64,000 nt of DNA, from the NCBI RefSeq assembly GCF_002752675.1, contig NZ_CP024608.1, positions 496,001 to 560,000 on the forward strand. Direction: 5' to 3'. The translations under genes and the position numbers were made by a program. The notes under the pieces were generated by a model. The model worked only from the letters and a program-made list of their open reading frames with translations, did no database searches and was not told the DNA's origin. Origin of the DNA: Massilia violaceinigra. Lineage in GTDB: Bacteria > Pseudomonadota > Gammaproteobacteria > Burkholderiales > Burkholderiaceae_D. Shown piece by piece: positions 46,606 through 57,656 of this stretch (the first letter of the stretch is position 1; each line of letters opens with the position of its first letter).

Positions 46606-47346
46606 ATGGCTAGAGTTGCATTAGTGACCGGCGGTATGGGCGGTTTGGGCGAGGCGGTCTGTTTCAAGCTGGCCGCTCTCGGGTATCGGGTCGTCACCAC
46701 GTATTCCCCTGGTAACAAGAAGGTCGCGGAATGGCTGGCGACCACCAAGGACATGGGCTACGACTTCAAGGCCTATGAGTGCGACGTGGCCGACTACGAT
46801 TCGGCCCAGGCCTGCGTGTCCAAAATCCAGGATGAGGTCGGCCTGATCGACGTGCTGGTCAACAACGCCGGCATCACGCGCGACATGACGTTCAAGAAAA
46901 TGGACAAGCCGAACTGGGACGCCGTCATGGCCACCAACCTCGACTCCGTCTTCAACATGACCAAACCGGTGTGCGATGGCATGGTCGAGCGCGGCTGGGG
47001 CCGCATCATCAACATCTCGTCGGTCAACGGCCAGAAGGGCGCCTTCGGCCAGACCAACTACTCGGCCGCCAAGGCCGGCATGCACGGCTTCACCAAGGCG
47101 CTGGCGCTGGAAGTGGCGCGCAAGGGCGTGACCGTCAACACCATTTCGCCGGGCTACATCGGCACCAAGATGGTCATGGAAATTCCGAAAGAAGTGCTCG
47201 ACACCAAGATCATTCCGCAAATTCCGATGGCGCGCCTGGGCAAGCCGGAAGAAGTCGCCGGTCTGGTTGCCTACCTGTCGTCGGACGAAGCCGCTTTTGT
47301 TACGGGCGCCAATATCGCCATTAACGGCGGCCAGCACATGTCCTGA
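46606..47346 (+). CDS. phaB: Acetoacetyl-CoA reductase PhaB
   Basis: 246 residues, same length as the Ralstonia enzyme. NADPH-dependent reduction to (R)-3-hydroxybutyryl-CoA. Short-chain dehydrogenase with VTGGMGGLGEAV at the cofactor site, NNAGIT, catalytic Ser in INISSVNG and Y152-x3-K156 in NYSAAKAG. ACAGGAGAAG precedes the start. The last gene of the pha cluster; a terminator follows. No polymerase phaC is in the window. Confidence 0.96.
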   Translation: MARVALVTGGMGGLGEAVCFKLAALGYRVVTTYSPGNKKVAEWLATTKDMGYDFKAYECDVADYDSAQACVSKIQDEVGLIDVLVNNAGITRDMTFKKMDKPNWDAVMATNLDSVFNMTKPVCDGMVERGWGRIINISSVNGQKGAFGQTNYSAAKAGMHGFTKALALEVARKGVTVNTISPGYIGTKMVMEIPKEVLDTKIIPQIPMARLGKPEEVAGLVAYLSSDEAAFVTGANIAINGGQHMS

Positions 47347-47371
47347 TCGCAGTACGCAGTCGCAGGAACCG

Positions 47372-47402
47372 AAAAGCACTGCCTGCGGGTGGTGCTTTTT
47401 TT
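47372..47402 (+). terminator. Rho-independent terminator after phaB
   Basis: AAAAGCAC at 47372-47379 pairs with GTGCTTTT at 47392-47399, followed by more T. It separates the pha genes from the ATPase operon that starts at 47417. Confidence 0.75.
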
Positions 47403-47416
47403 CACCAAGGATCATC

Positions 47417-48136
47417 ATGGCCTTCAGCGCCAAACCCTATTTACGCGAAATCTCGATCACCGATGATGCCGGGATCGATTTCGACAGTTACCCCTTCAAT
47501 ATCCCCGCCGTGCGCGACATGGGCGTGATCGAGCCGCACGCCGACGTTACCTTTTTCGTCGGCGAAAACGGCGCCGGCAAGTCGACGGTCCTCGAAGCGA
47601 TCGCCGTGGCGATCGGCCTGTCCGGCGAAGGCGGCAGCCGCAGCGTCTCGCGCGGGCAGCAGAAGGTGTCGCCCCTGCACGATTGCCTGAAACTGGTGAA
47701 AGGCTTCCGCAAGCCGGCGTGGTCCTACTTCCTGCGCGCCGAAAGCCTGTTCAACGTCTTTACCTATCTCGACGAGCTCCCTCCCGGCGGAGGGCCATCG
47801 AAGCATCTGCGCTCGCACGGCGAAGCCTTCATTGACGTGATGCTGGAGTTTTCCGCCGGCGGCCTGTACCTGCTCGACGAGCCCGAGGCGGCGCTGTCGC
47901 CCAATCGCCAGCTGGCCGCGCTGTCGGCCATCGACCAGCTGGTCAAGCAGGACTGCCAGTTCATCATCGCCACCCATTCGCCGATCCTGCTGTCGTACCC
48001 GAACGCGAAAATCCTGCAGTTCGACGGCAGCGGCATCACCGAAGTGGCGTACGAAGACACCGAACATTTCGCCGTCACGCGCGATTTTCTCAACCACTAT
48101 CCACGGCGCCTGCAGCAGCTGCTCGCCGATGACTGA
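47417..48136 (+). CDS. AAA-type / ABC-like ATPase
   Basis: 239 residues. Walker A is FVGENGAGKSTVLEAIAV near residue 50, and the Walker B region GGLYLLDEPEAALSPNRQLAAL is followed by a switch histidine in FIIATHSPILLSYP. This is the RecF/SMC-like 'predicted ATPase' type (single-domain, often called AAA ATPase 13 or 21 family) without membrane partners. GxEGGSRSVSRGQQKVSP lies between the sites. The 8-base overlap with the next ATG shows a tight operon. Role unknown. Confidence 0.85.
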   Translation: MAFSAKPYLREISITDDAGIDFDSYPFNIPAVRDMGVIEPHADVTFFVGENGAGKSTVLEAIAVAIGLSGEGGSRSVSRGQQKVSPLHDCLKLVKGFRKPAWSYFLRAESLFNVFTYLDELPPGGGPSKHLRSHGEAFIDVMLEFSAGGLYLLDEPEAALSPNRQLAALSAIDQLVKQDCQFIIATHSPILLSYPNAKILQFDGSGITEVAYEDTEHFAVTRDFLNHYPRRLQQLLADD

Positions 48137-49148
48137 CCACAGGAACACGATCAACTTGAATACCACCTCCACGCTCACCTTCAGGCTGGCGACCGACGCG
48201 GACATCGCCGCCATGTCGGCCATCCGCCTGGCCGTTACCGAGAACCGCCTGCGCGATCCGGGCCGCGTCACCGTCGCCATGTACCGCGATTACCTGGGGC
48301 GCCTGGGCCGCACCTGGGTGTGCGAGGACGATGGCGTCATCGCCGGTTTTGCCAGCGCCGACCGCGAACAAGGGTCGATCTGGGCGCTGTTCATCGACCC
48401 CGCGCGCGAAGGGCAGGGCATCGGCAAGCGCCTGCTGGCGCTGGCGGTGGACGATCTGTTCGAGCACGGGCACGCGCAGATCGTGCTCTCTACCGGCGCC
48501 GACACCCGCGCCGACATCTTTTACGAATCGCAGGGTTGGGAGCGCGGCAAGATGAAAGACGATATCGAAGTGCAGTATTCGCTGCAGCGCGCACGCGAGG
48601 TGCAATCCATGAACGACAATCTGTACGAGGCCAGCGTGCCCGTGTTCCGGCGCTACCTGCGCCATCTGCGCGCCATGCTGGTGCTGGCCGAGGCGCATCC
48701 GGATGCGGACGCACTGCTGGGCGCGCGCCTGGCGCCGGGCATGCTGACCCTGGCCGTGCAGGCCGAGGTGGCGGCCAATTTCGCCGTGCGCGCCTGCGCC
48801 CCGCTGGCCGGCAGCGTCCTGTCGCAGACTGGCGCCTTTCCCGCCAGCGCACTGCGCGACAGCGGTACATTCGCGCCGACCTACGACGGCCTGCGCCAGC
48901 GCATCGACTTCGTGCTCGGCTTCCTGAACGCGCTCACGCCGGCGCAGTTCGAGGGCGCCGCCAGCCGCGTCGTCAGCGACCGCGCCGGCGAAGCCCTGGT
49001 CACCTTGCCGGGCCAGGCATTCCTGCTGCAGTACGCGCTGCCGAACTTCTTTTTCCACATGACTGCGGCCTACGCCATCCTGCGCCAGGGCGGGGTCGCG
49101 GTCGGCAAGGCCGATTTCGACGGCTTTCATGTCTACTCCAATGCCTGA
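48129..49148 (+). CDS. GNAT acetyltransferase fused to DUF1993
   Basis: 339 residues in one uninterrupted frame. Residues 15-155 are a GNAT acetyltransferase: LTFRLATDADIAAMS at the start, IWALFIDPAREGQGIGKRLL as the acetyl-CoA loop and FYESQGWERG at the end. From Met161 to the end is a DUF1993 protein: LYEASVPVFRRYLRHLRAML and LPNFFFHMTAAYAILRQGGVAVGKADF are hallmarks. A potential internal start (ATG 48609, GAGG nearby) could make the DUF1993 part alone. The first ATG overlaps the ATPase stop by eight bases. Confidence 0.85.
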   Translation: MTDHRNTINLNTTSTLTFRLATDADIAAMSAIRLAVTENRLRDPGRVTVAMYRDYLGRLGRTWVCEDDGVIAGFASADREQGSIWALFIDPAREGQGIGKRLLALAVDDLFEHGHAQIVLSTGADTRADIFYESQGWERGKMKDDIEVQYSLQRAREVQSMNDNLYEASVPVFRRYLRHLRAMLVLAEAHPDADALLGARLAPGMLTLAVQAEVAANFAVRACAPLAGSVLSQTGAFPASALRDSGTFAPTYDGLRQRIDFVLGFLNALTPAQFEGAASRVVSDRAGEALVTLPGQAFLLQYALPNFFFHMTAAYAILRQGGVAVGKADFDGFHVYSNA

Positions 49149-49755
49149 TCGTTCGCCCGCGTCCCGGCTCGAAGGCATCGGCATCGCTCCCGCGAGGGCG
49201 GCCGCCATCGCCGCCGATGTGGCGCAGGGCGACGCCAGCTCGCTGCTGCACGAACTGCTGCTGCGCGCTCTGTGGAGCAGCGTCATCGACGAAGCCGCGC
49301 CGGACGCACTGCAGCGCCATGGAGGCGCCGTCGGCAGGCTGCTGGCCAGCGGCGTGGACCCGCACGATCTGCTGGACGTCGTGCGCGAGGCGCAGGTCGA
49401 CACCATCTACAACGTGGCGCAGCTGATCGACTGGCCCGACGAGGGGCTGGAATTGGGCGAATCGCTCGATGTCCGGCTGTCGGCCAGCCTGGCGCACGGT
49501 GGCGGCGCGCCGCAGCCGCTGCCCGAGCTGCATGCTTGCCTGATGGAGCGCGACCCCACCGGGCGATCCGGCGCGCCGCGCTCTCCCGAGCAGCGCCAGT
49601 TCGGCATGCTCGACGCGGACATCCGGCGCCAGATCACGGCGCTGACCGGCGAGCGCAAGTTCTCGGCCGCCGCCGTCCTGTGGAAACAGCACGTGGGGGG
49701 CGAACTGAAAACCGCGCTGGCGGCGGTACAGTCGCTGGCCGGACAGACGCGATAG
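49141..49755 (+). CDS. Hypothetical protein, third gene of the ATPase operon
   Basis: 204 residues from ATG 49141, which overlaps the DUF1993 stop by eight bases; a further ATG 12 bases upstream is possible. Soluble and acidic, predicted helical: ASRLEGIGIAPARAAAIAADVAQ at the start, VDPHDLLDVVREAQVDTIYNVAQLIDWPDEG in the middle and KFSAAAVLWKQHVGG at the end. No family recognised. The gene probably works with the ATPase and the GNAT protein, since all three overlap. Confidence 0.7.
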   Translation: MPDRSPASRLEGIGIAPARAAAIAADVAQGDASSLLHELLLRALWSSVIDEAAPDALQRHGGAVGRLLASGVDPHDLLDVVREAQVDTIYNVAQLIDWPDEGLELGESLDVRLSASLAHGGGAPQPLPELHACLMERDPTGRSGAPRSPEQRQFGMLDADIRRQITALTGERKFSAAAVLWKQHVGGELKTALAAVQSLAGQTR

Positions 49756-49851
49756 GCGCGACAGGCACGCTCGCCGCGCCGGCTGCGTCAAGCCCGGCGG
49801 CAGCGGCGCGCCAGTGCGCTACAATCGGATGTCAACTACAAGAGGACTCCC

Positions 49852-50808
49852 ATGCCCGCCATTCCGACCTGCCTGTTCCCGCCGATCCAGCCGACCCGGC
49901 ACGGCATGCTGCAAGTCGATGCGCTGCACACCATCTACTGGGAGGAAGTCGGCAATCCGAAAGGCATACCCGTGCTGTTCCTGCATGGCGGCCCGGGCGC
50001 CGGCCTGTCGCCGCAGCACCGGCGCTTTTTCGATCCGCAGCAGTACCGCATCATCCTGTTCGACCAGCGCGGCGCCGGCAAATCGACCCCGCTGGGCGAG
50101 TGGCGCGAGAACACGACCCAATTGCTGATCGGGGATATCGAAACGCTGCGCGAGCAGTTCGGCGTGGACAAGTGGCTGGTGTTCGGCGGCTCGTGGGGCT
50201 CGACCCTGGCGCTGGCCTACGGCCAAGCCCATCCCGAGCGCTGCCTCGGCTTCATCCTGCGCGGGATTTTCCTGTGCACCGCCGCCGAAGTCGACTGGTT
50301 CCTGCACGGCGTGCGCTGGTTCTACCCCGAGCTCTACGAAGAATTCGTGGCCCCGATTCCCGAGGCCGAGCGGGCCGACCTGCTCACGGCCTACACCACG
50401 CGCATGCTGTGCGACGATCCGGCCGTGTACTGGCCGGCGGCGCGCGCCTGGAGCCGCTTCGAGGGGCGCCGCGTGTTCCTGCTGCCGCAGCCGGAAGATA
50501 CCGCCTCCGACACGCTCGACCTGGGCGTGGGCCGGCTCGAATCGCACTACATGGCCAACCAGGGTTTCCTGCGCGAGGACCAGCTGGTGCAGGACGTGGG
50601 CCGCATCGCGCACCTGCCGTGCGTGATCGTGCAGGGCCGCTACGACGTCATTTGCCCGCCGCTGTCGGCCTACCGCCTGCACCAGGCCTGGCCGGGCGCG
50701 CGCCTGCGCATGGTGGCCGACGCCGGCCATGGCGCGCTGGAAGCGGGCATCGCCAAAGCGCTGGTGGGCGCCACCGAGCAGTTCAAGCGCAGCGGACGCT
50801 TCGATTAG
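49852..50808 (+). CDS. pip: Prolyl aminopeptidase (proline iminopeptidase)
   Basis: 318 residues, alpha/beta hydrolase of peptidase family S33. Cytosolic removal of N-terminal proline. Oxyanion-hole motif is LHGGPGAGLSPQHRRFF; nucleophile serine in FGGSWGSTLALAYGQ; the His is in ADAGHGALEAG and the Asp in VIVQGRYDVICPP. FDQRGAGKSTP is typical of Pip. GAGGACTCC precedes the ATG. Followed by a separately initiated small membrane protein. Confidence 0.94.
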   Translation: MPAIPTCLFPPIQPTRHGMLQVDALHTIYWEEVGNPKGIPVLFLHGGPGAGLSPQHRRFFDPQQYRIILFDQRGAGKSTPLGEWRENTTQLLIGDIETLREQFGVDKWLVFGGSWGSTLALAYGQAHPERCLGFILRGIFLCTAAEVDWFLHGVRWFYPELYEEFVAPIPEAERADLLTAYTTRMLCDDPAVYWPAARAWSRFEGRRVFLLPQPEDTASDTLDLGVGRLESHYMANQGFLREDQLVQDVGRIAHLPCVIVQGRYDVICPPLSAYRLHQAWPGARLRMVADAGHGALEAGIAKALVGATEQFKRSGRFD

Positions 50809-50870
50809 GACGGCGGGGGTGGCCCTGCTACACTAGCGGCTGTACACGCATTATCAACTTACAGCGCCCT

Positions 50871-51329
50871 ATGAATATCCAGCTCACCGATATCGGCCAC
50901 GTCATCCAGCTGGCCATTGCGCCGGTGTTCCTGCTTACCGGCGTGTGCACCAACCTGATGGTGCTGACCAACCGCCTGGCGCGCATCATCGACCGCTCGC
51001 GCGTGCTGGAAGACCGGCTCGACATCGCCTACCACGACGCCTACATGGACGAACTCGAGGTCCTGTACCGGCGCTGGCACCTGGTTAACTACGCCATCGC
51101 CCTGAGTACCGCCTGCGGCCTGCTGATTTGCCTGGTCATTGCGCTGCTGTTCCTGGGCGATACCACCAACGTCGCGCTGGACCAGTACATCGCCGGCCTG
51201 TTCGTGATCGGAATGCTGTGCCTGATCGGCAGCTTTGTGTACCTGCTGCGCGAAATTTTTGTCGCCTCCAAGACGCTGCGTTCGCGCCGTCACGTGCGTC
51301 CGCGCGGTTCGCCGCCGGCCGCCAACTAA
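50871..51329 (+). CDS. DUF2721 membrane protein
   Basis: 152 residues from ATG 50871. Three hydrophobic segments (about 10-32, 70-98 and 105-130). DUF2721 hallmarks: IGHVIQLAIAPVFLLTGV, NRLARIIDRSRVLEDR and YLLREIFVASKTLRSR near the C-terminus. Inner membrane; function unknown. The following gene starts 16 bases after the stop. Confidence 0.9.
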   Translation: MNIQLTDIGHVIQLAIAPVFLLTGVCTNLMVLTNRLARIIDRSRVLEDRLDIAYHDAYMDELEVLYRRWHLVNYAIALSTACGLLICLVIALLFLGDTTNVALDQYIAGLFVIGMLCLIGSFVYLLREIFVASKTLRSRRHVRPRGSPPAAN

Positions 51330-51345
51330 CAGATTGAGTTTTCTT

Positions 51346-51801
51346 ATGCACGATTACCAACGTCCTCCCACCCTGTACCGCTACGCGCCGCGCGCCGAAC
51401 TGGAAGCCGCGCTGACCCTGGGGCAGTTCCGCCTGGTCCCGGCCAACAACTGCCTGACCCTGTCGTTCTCGCAAGCGTGGGACAAAGCCCTGTTCGAAAT
51501 CTTCTCGCCGGCCGACTGCTGCCTGGTGATCCACAACACCGAGGAATTCGGCGAACGCCTGCACCGCGCCGTGCAGCGCACCCTGCCAAGTTGGGCCGGA
51601 ATCGACGGCGCCGTCGAATACGGGGCGCGCGCAGCCTTGGGCGCCGCTTTCACCAAGAGCAGCGCCGAAGCGGAAGAACGTGAGTGGCAGTTCGCCTGGC
51701 GCGCCATGGCGCCGCAAATGAGTCTCAATCCCGTGACGGTCAAGATCGGCAGCATCGAAACCTTCGCCGAACTGCGCGAGCCGCAAAGCTATCAGGCTTA
51801 G
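51346..51801 (+). CDS. Hypothetical protein
   Basis: 151 residues from ATG 51346. It starts MHDYQRPPTLYRYAPRAELEAALTLGQF and has the stretch CCLVIHNTEEFGERLHRAVQRTLP. No signal peptide. The pattern with a conserved YRYAPRAELEAAL resembles an ADP-ribosylation/RNase-like start but I cannot confirm a family. Same strand as DUF2721 and close to it. Convergent with the next gene (nine bases). Confidence 0.7.
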   Translation: MHDYQRPPTLYRYAPRAELEAALTLGQFRLVPANNCLTLSFSQAWDKALFEIFSPADCCLVIHNTEEFGERLHRAVQRTLPSWAGIDGAVEYGARAALGAAFTKSSAEAEEREWQFAWRAMAPQMSLNPVTVKIGSIETFAELREPQSYQA

Positions 51802-51810
51802 TTGTCAGGC

Positions 51811-52374
51811 TTAGTTGCCAGGCTTGTCGCCGCGATCGAGCCGTGCCAGCACGGCCTTCATCATGCGCTCGATGTCGGAGCGGATGATGTTCGCCCCCAG
51901 CATGCCGGGCACGTAGAATTTGGGTACCAGCCTGCCGCTGTAAACGATGCGCGTGCCGCCCGTCTCGGGCACCGGAACGAGCTCCCAGCGGCACTCGTAG
52001 ACGCGCATGTCGCCGGTGATCAGGCTGATGTCGATGGACGTCATCGCTTCCTCGGTCGCCTGCACGATCAGGTGGATGTCGCGCCTTATGAACAGGAAGC
52101 TGGCCACCCCGAACTGCTCGATGATGGCCTTGTTGCCGGTGCGCGAGAGGACCTTGGACGTTTTCAGGTCCGGCACGAACTCGGACATGCGGTCGTAATT
52201 GGTCAGCACCTTCCACACGGCCGCCGGCGCGGCGCGCACCTCGCCGCTGGACGCGACCTCGAACATGTGCTGGTCCGCCCTATCGACGCGCTTGACCGTC
52301 ACTTCCAGCCTGGATTGGGCCAGGGCGGGTGTGGAGCAGGCAAGAAAGCAACAAAATAGGATTCGCGGAAACAT
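51811..52374 (-). CDS. Exported SRPBCC (cyclase/dehydrase-like) protein
   Basis: 187 residues with a signal peptide MFPRILFCCFLACSTPALA. The rest matches a START/SRPBCC lipid-binding fold: VASSGEVRAAPAAVWKVLTNYDRMSEFVPDLKTSKVL at the beginning, the middle DIHLIVQATEEAMTSID and the end IERMMKAVLARLDRGDK. Periplasmic ligand binding is plausible. Divergent from fadH with 176 bases between the starts. Confidence 0.85.
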   Translation of the reverse strand: MFPRILFCCFLACSTPALAQSRLEVTVKRVDRADQHMFEVASSGEVRAAPAAVWKVLTNYDRMSEFVPDLKTSKVLSRTGNKAIIEQFGVASFLFIRRDIHLIVQATEEAMTSIDISLITGDMRVYECRWELVPVPETGGTRIVYSGRLVPKFYVPGMLGANIIRSDIERMMKAVLARLDRGDKPGN

Positions 52375-52493
52375 AAGGCTAGCCTACGGGAAAGCGGCGA
52401 CCCTGACAAGGGAGGCACGCTCAAGCGTGCGCGAGGTGGCGGCCGGCGCCGGGCCGAAGATTAGAACCCTGCATCTACAGAACTAGGTTGTAA

Positions 52494-54587
<2,094 letters not shown>

Positions 54588-54606
54588 AGACAACGTGCAC
54601 TCAAAA

Positions 54607-54697
54607 CCGTCGTTCCCGCGCAGGCGGGAACCCAAGTCCTTCGAGCTGCCTGTGACTACGCTACGAACTTGGGTTCCCGCCTGCGCGGGAACGACGG
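54607..54697. repeat. Perfect 31-bp inverted repeat (REP doublet)
   Basis: 54607-54637 is the exact reverse complement of 54667-54697, with a 29-base spacer. Each arm contains its own palindrome TTCCCGC-GCAG-GCGGGAA. The outer 13 bases, CCGTCGTTCCCGC, are shared with the repeat in the liv cluster at 1695-1778. It fills the gap between convergent fadH and the ketosynthase, so it may act as a terminator as well. Likely a target of the RAYT. Confidence 0.92.
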
Positions 54698-54729
54698 AGC
54701 TAAGGTTAGCGGGTAACGCTTAGCAGTTA

Positions 54730-55851
54730 CTACTTCTTGCGCACCACCACGCACCCAATCGAATACCCCGCGCCGAACGAGCAAATCACGCCGTGCGAGC
54801 CGCTTGGCATGTCGTCCTGGTACTTGTGGAAGGCGATGATCGAACCCGCCGACGAGGTATTGGCATACGTGTCCAGAATGACCGGCGCTTCCTGCGGTTC
54901 GGCGTCGCGCCCGAGCAGCATGCGCGTGATCAGCAAATTCATGTTCAGATTCGCCTGGTGCAGCCAGTAGCGCGATACCTGCGCCACTTCCAGCCCCGCA
55001 TTGGTGACCGTCTCGCGGATCATCTCGGCCGCCATCGGACAGACTTCCTTGAACACCTTGCGGCCCTGCTGGCGGAACAGCTTGTCCGGCATGCCCACGC
55101 CCGATTCGTCGAAGCGGTTCATGAAGCCGAAGTTATTGCGGATGTTGTTCGAGAATTTGGTCTTGAGCTTCGATTCGAGGATCTCGAACTGGTGCGCGCT
55201 GGTCGCCGTTTCGGCCGCTTCGATCACGATCGCCGTGCAGGCGTCCCCGAAAATGAAGTGGCTGTCGCGGTCGCGGAAGTTCAAATGGCCGCTGGTGATT
55301 TCCGGATTGAGCACCAGCACCGCGCGCGCCTGCCCGCTCTGCACCGCCGCCAGCGCCGTCTGGATCCCGAAGGTGGCCGAGGAACAGGCCACGTTCATGT
55401 CGAAGCCGAAGCCGTCGATGCCCAGCGCTTCCTGCACCTCGACCGCCATGGCCGGGTAGGCGCGCTGCATGTTGCTGCAGGCGACCAGCACCATGTCGAT
55501 GTCGGCCGCCGTGCGTCCGGCCCGGTCCAGCGCCTGGCGCGCCGCGGCCACGCAGATTTCAGCCTGCAGCGAAATTTCCTCGTCGGCGCGTTCCGGAATG
55601 CGCGCCGTCATGTGCGCCGGGTCCAGAATGCCGGATTTTTCCATCACATAGCGCGATTTGATGCCGGAAGCTTTTTCGATAAAGGCGGCGCTCGATCCTT
55701 CGATCGCCGTCAGTTCGCCCGCCGCGATCGCATCGGCGTGTTCGGCGTTATACAGTTCGGCGTAAGCGTTGAAGGCGACGACCAGCTCTTCGTTGGAGAT
55801 CGAATGGGGCGGCGTGAACAGACCCGTGCCGCTGATGACGACTTGTTTCAT
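54730..55851 (-). CDS. Beta-ketoacyl-ACP synthase III-like protein (FabH family)
   Basis: 373 residues from ATG 55851 with GAAAG upstream; somewhat longer than FabH (about 320). Begins [21 protein letters not shown]. The catalytic triad is present: nucleophile cysteine in [13 protein letters not shown], histidine in [12 protein letters not shown] and asparagine in [26 protein letters not shown] fits the substrate-pocket lid. Probably starts fatty-acid or secondary metabolite chains by condensing acyl-CoA with malonyl-ACP. A short GCCGGG/CCCGGC hairpin (55875-55891) lies upstream between it and ctpA. Confidence 0.85.
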   Translation of the reverse strand: MKQVVISGTGLFTPPHSISNEELVVAFNAYAELYNAEHADAIAAGELTAIEGSSAAFIEKASGIKSRYVMEKSGILDPAHMTARIPERADEEISLQAEICVAAARQALDRAGRTAADIDMVLVACSNMQRAYPAMAVEVQEALGIDGFGFDMNVACSSATFGIQTALAAVQSGQARAVLVLNPEITSGHLNFRDRDSHFIFGDACTAIVIEAAETATSAHQFEILESKLKTKFSNNIRNNFGFMNRFDESGVGMPDKLFRQQGRKVFKEVCPMAAEMIRETVTNAGLEVAQVSRYWLHQANLNMNLLITRMLLGRDAEPQEAPVILDTYANTSSAGSIIAFHKYQDDMPSGSHGVICSFGAGYSIGCVVVRKK

Positions 55852-55963
55852 GGTAAAGCTTTCAAATAAGGTAAGCCGGGCATAACCCGGCACGTGCCGC
55901 TGATTCTACACAATGGACTTCATGGTGGCGAGAAAAGCGCGGGGCCACCCCGGTGGAGAGCGC

Positions 55964-57412
<1,449 letters not shown>

Positions 57413-57656
57413 GGTGTCACCTACGATGCCAGGAAAAATGCGCCATTTCAGCTGATGAGCTGGCACGAATCCAGTATAAACCCGATTGCGCGGCCCGCAG
57501 CGAAATTGTGCATGTGCGCTTTGTGTATCGAAAAGTAAAAAAACCGGGCCCGGCGGTTCCCCCGGGAAGGCAAGGGCTAGAATGCCAGCATCGCGAGCCC
57601 GATGATGCGCCACCCACTTGCCGTCCAGCCAGCCTGATTCACCCACTGAACCCCCG

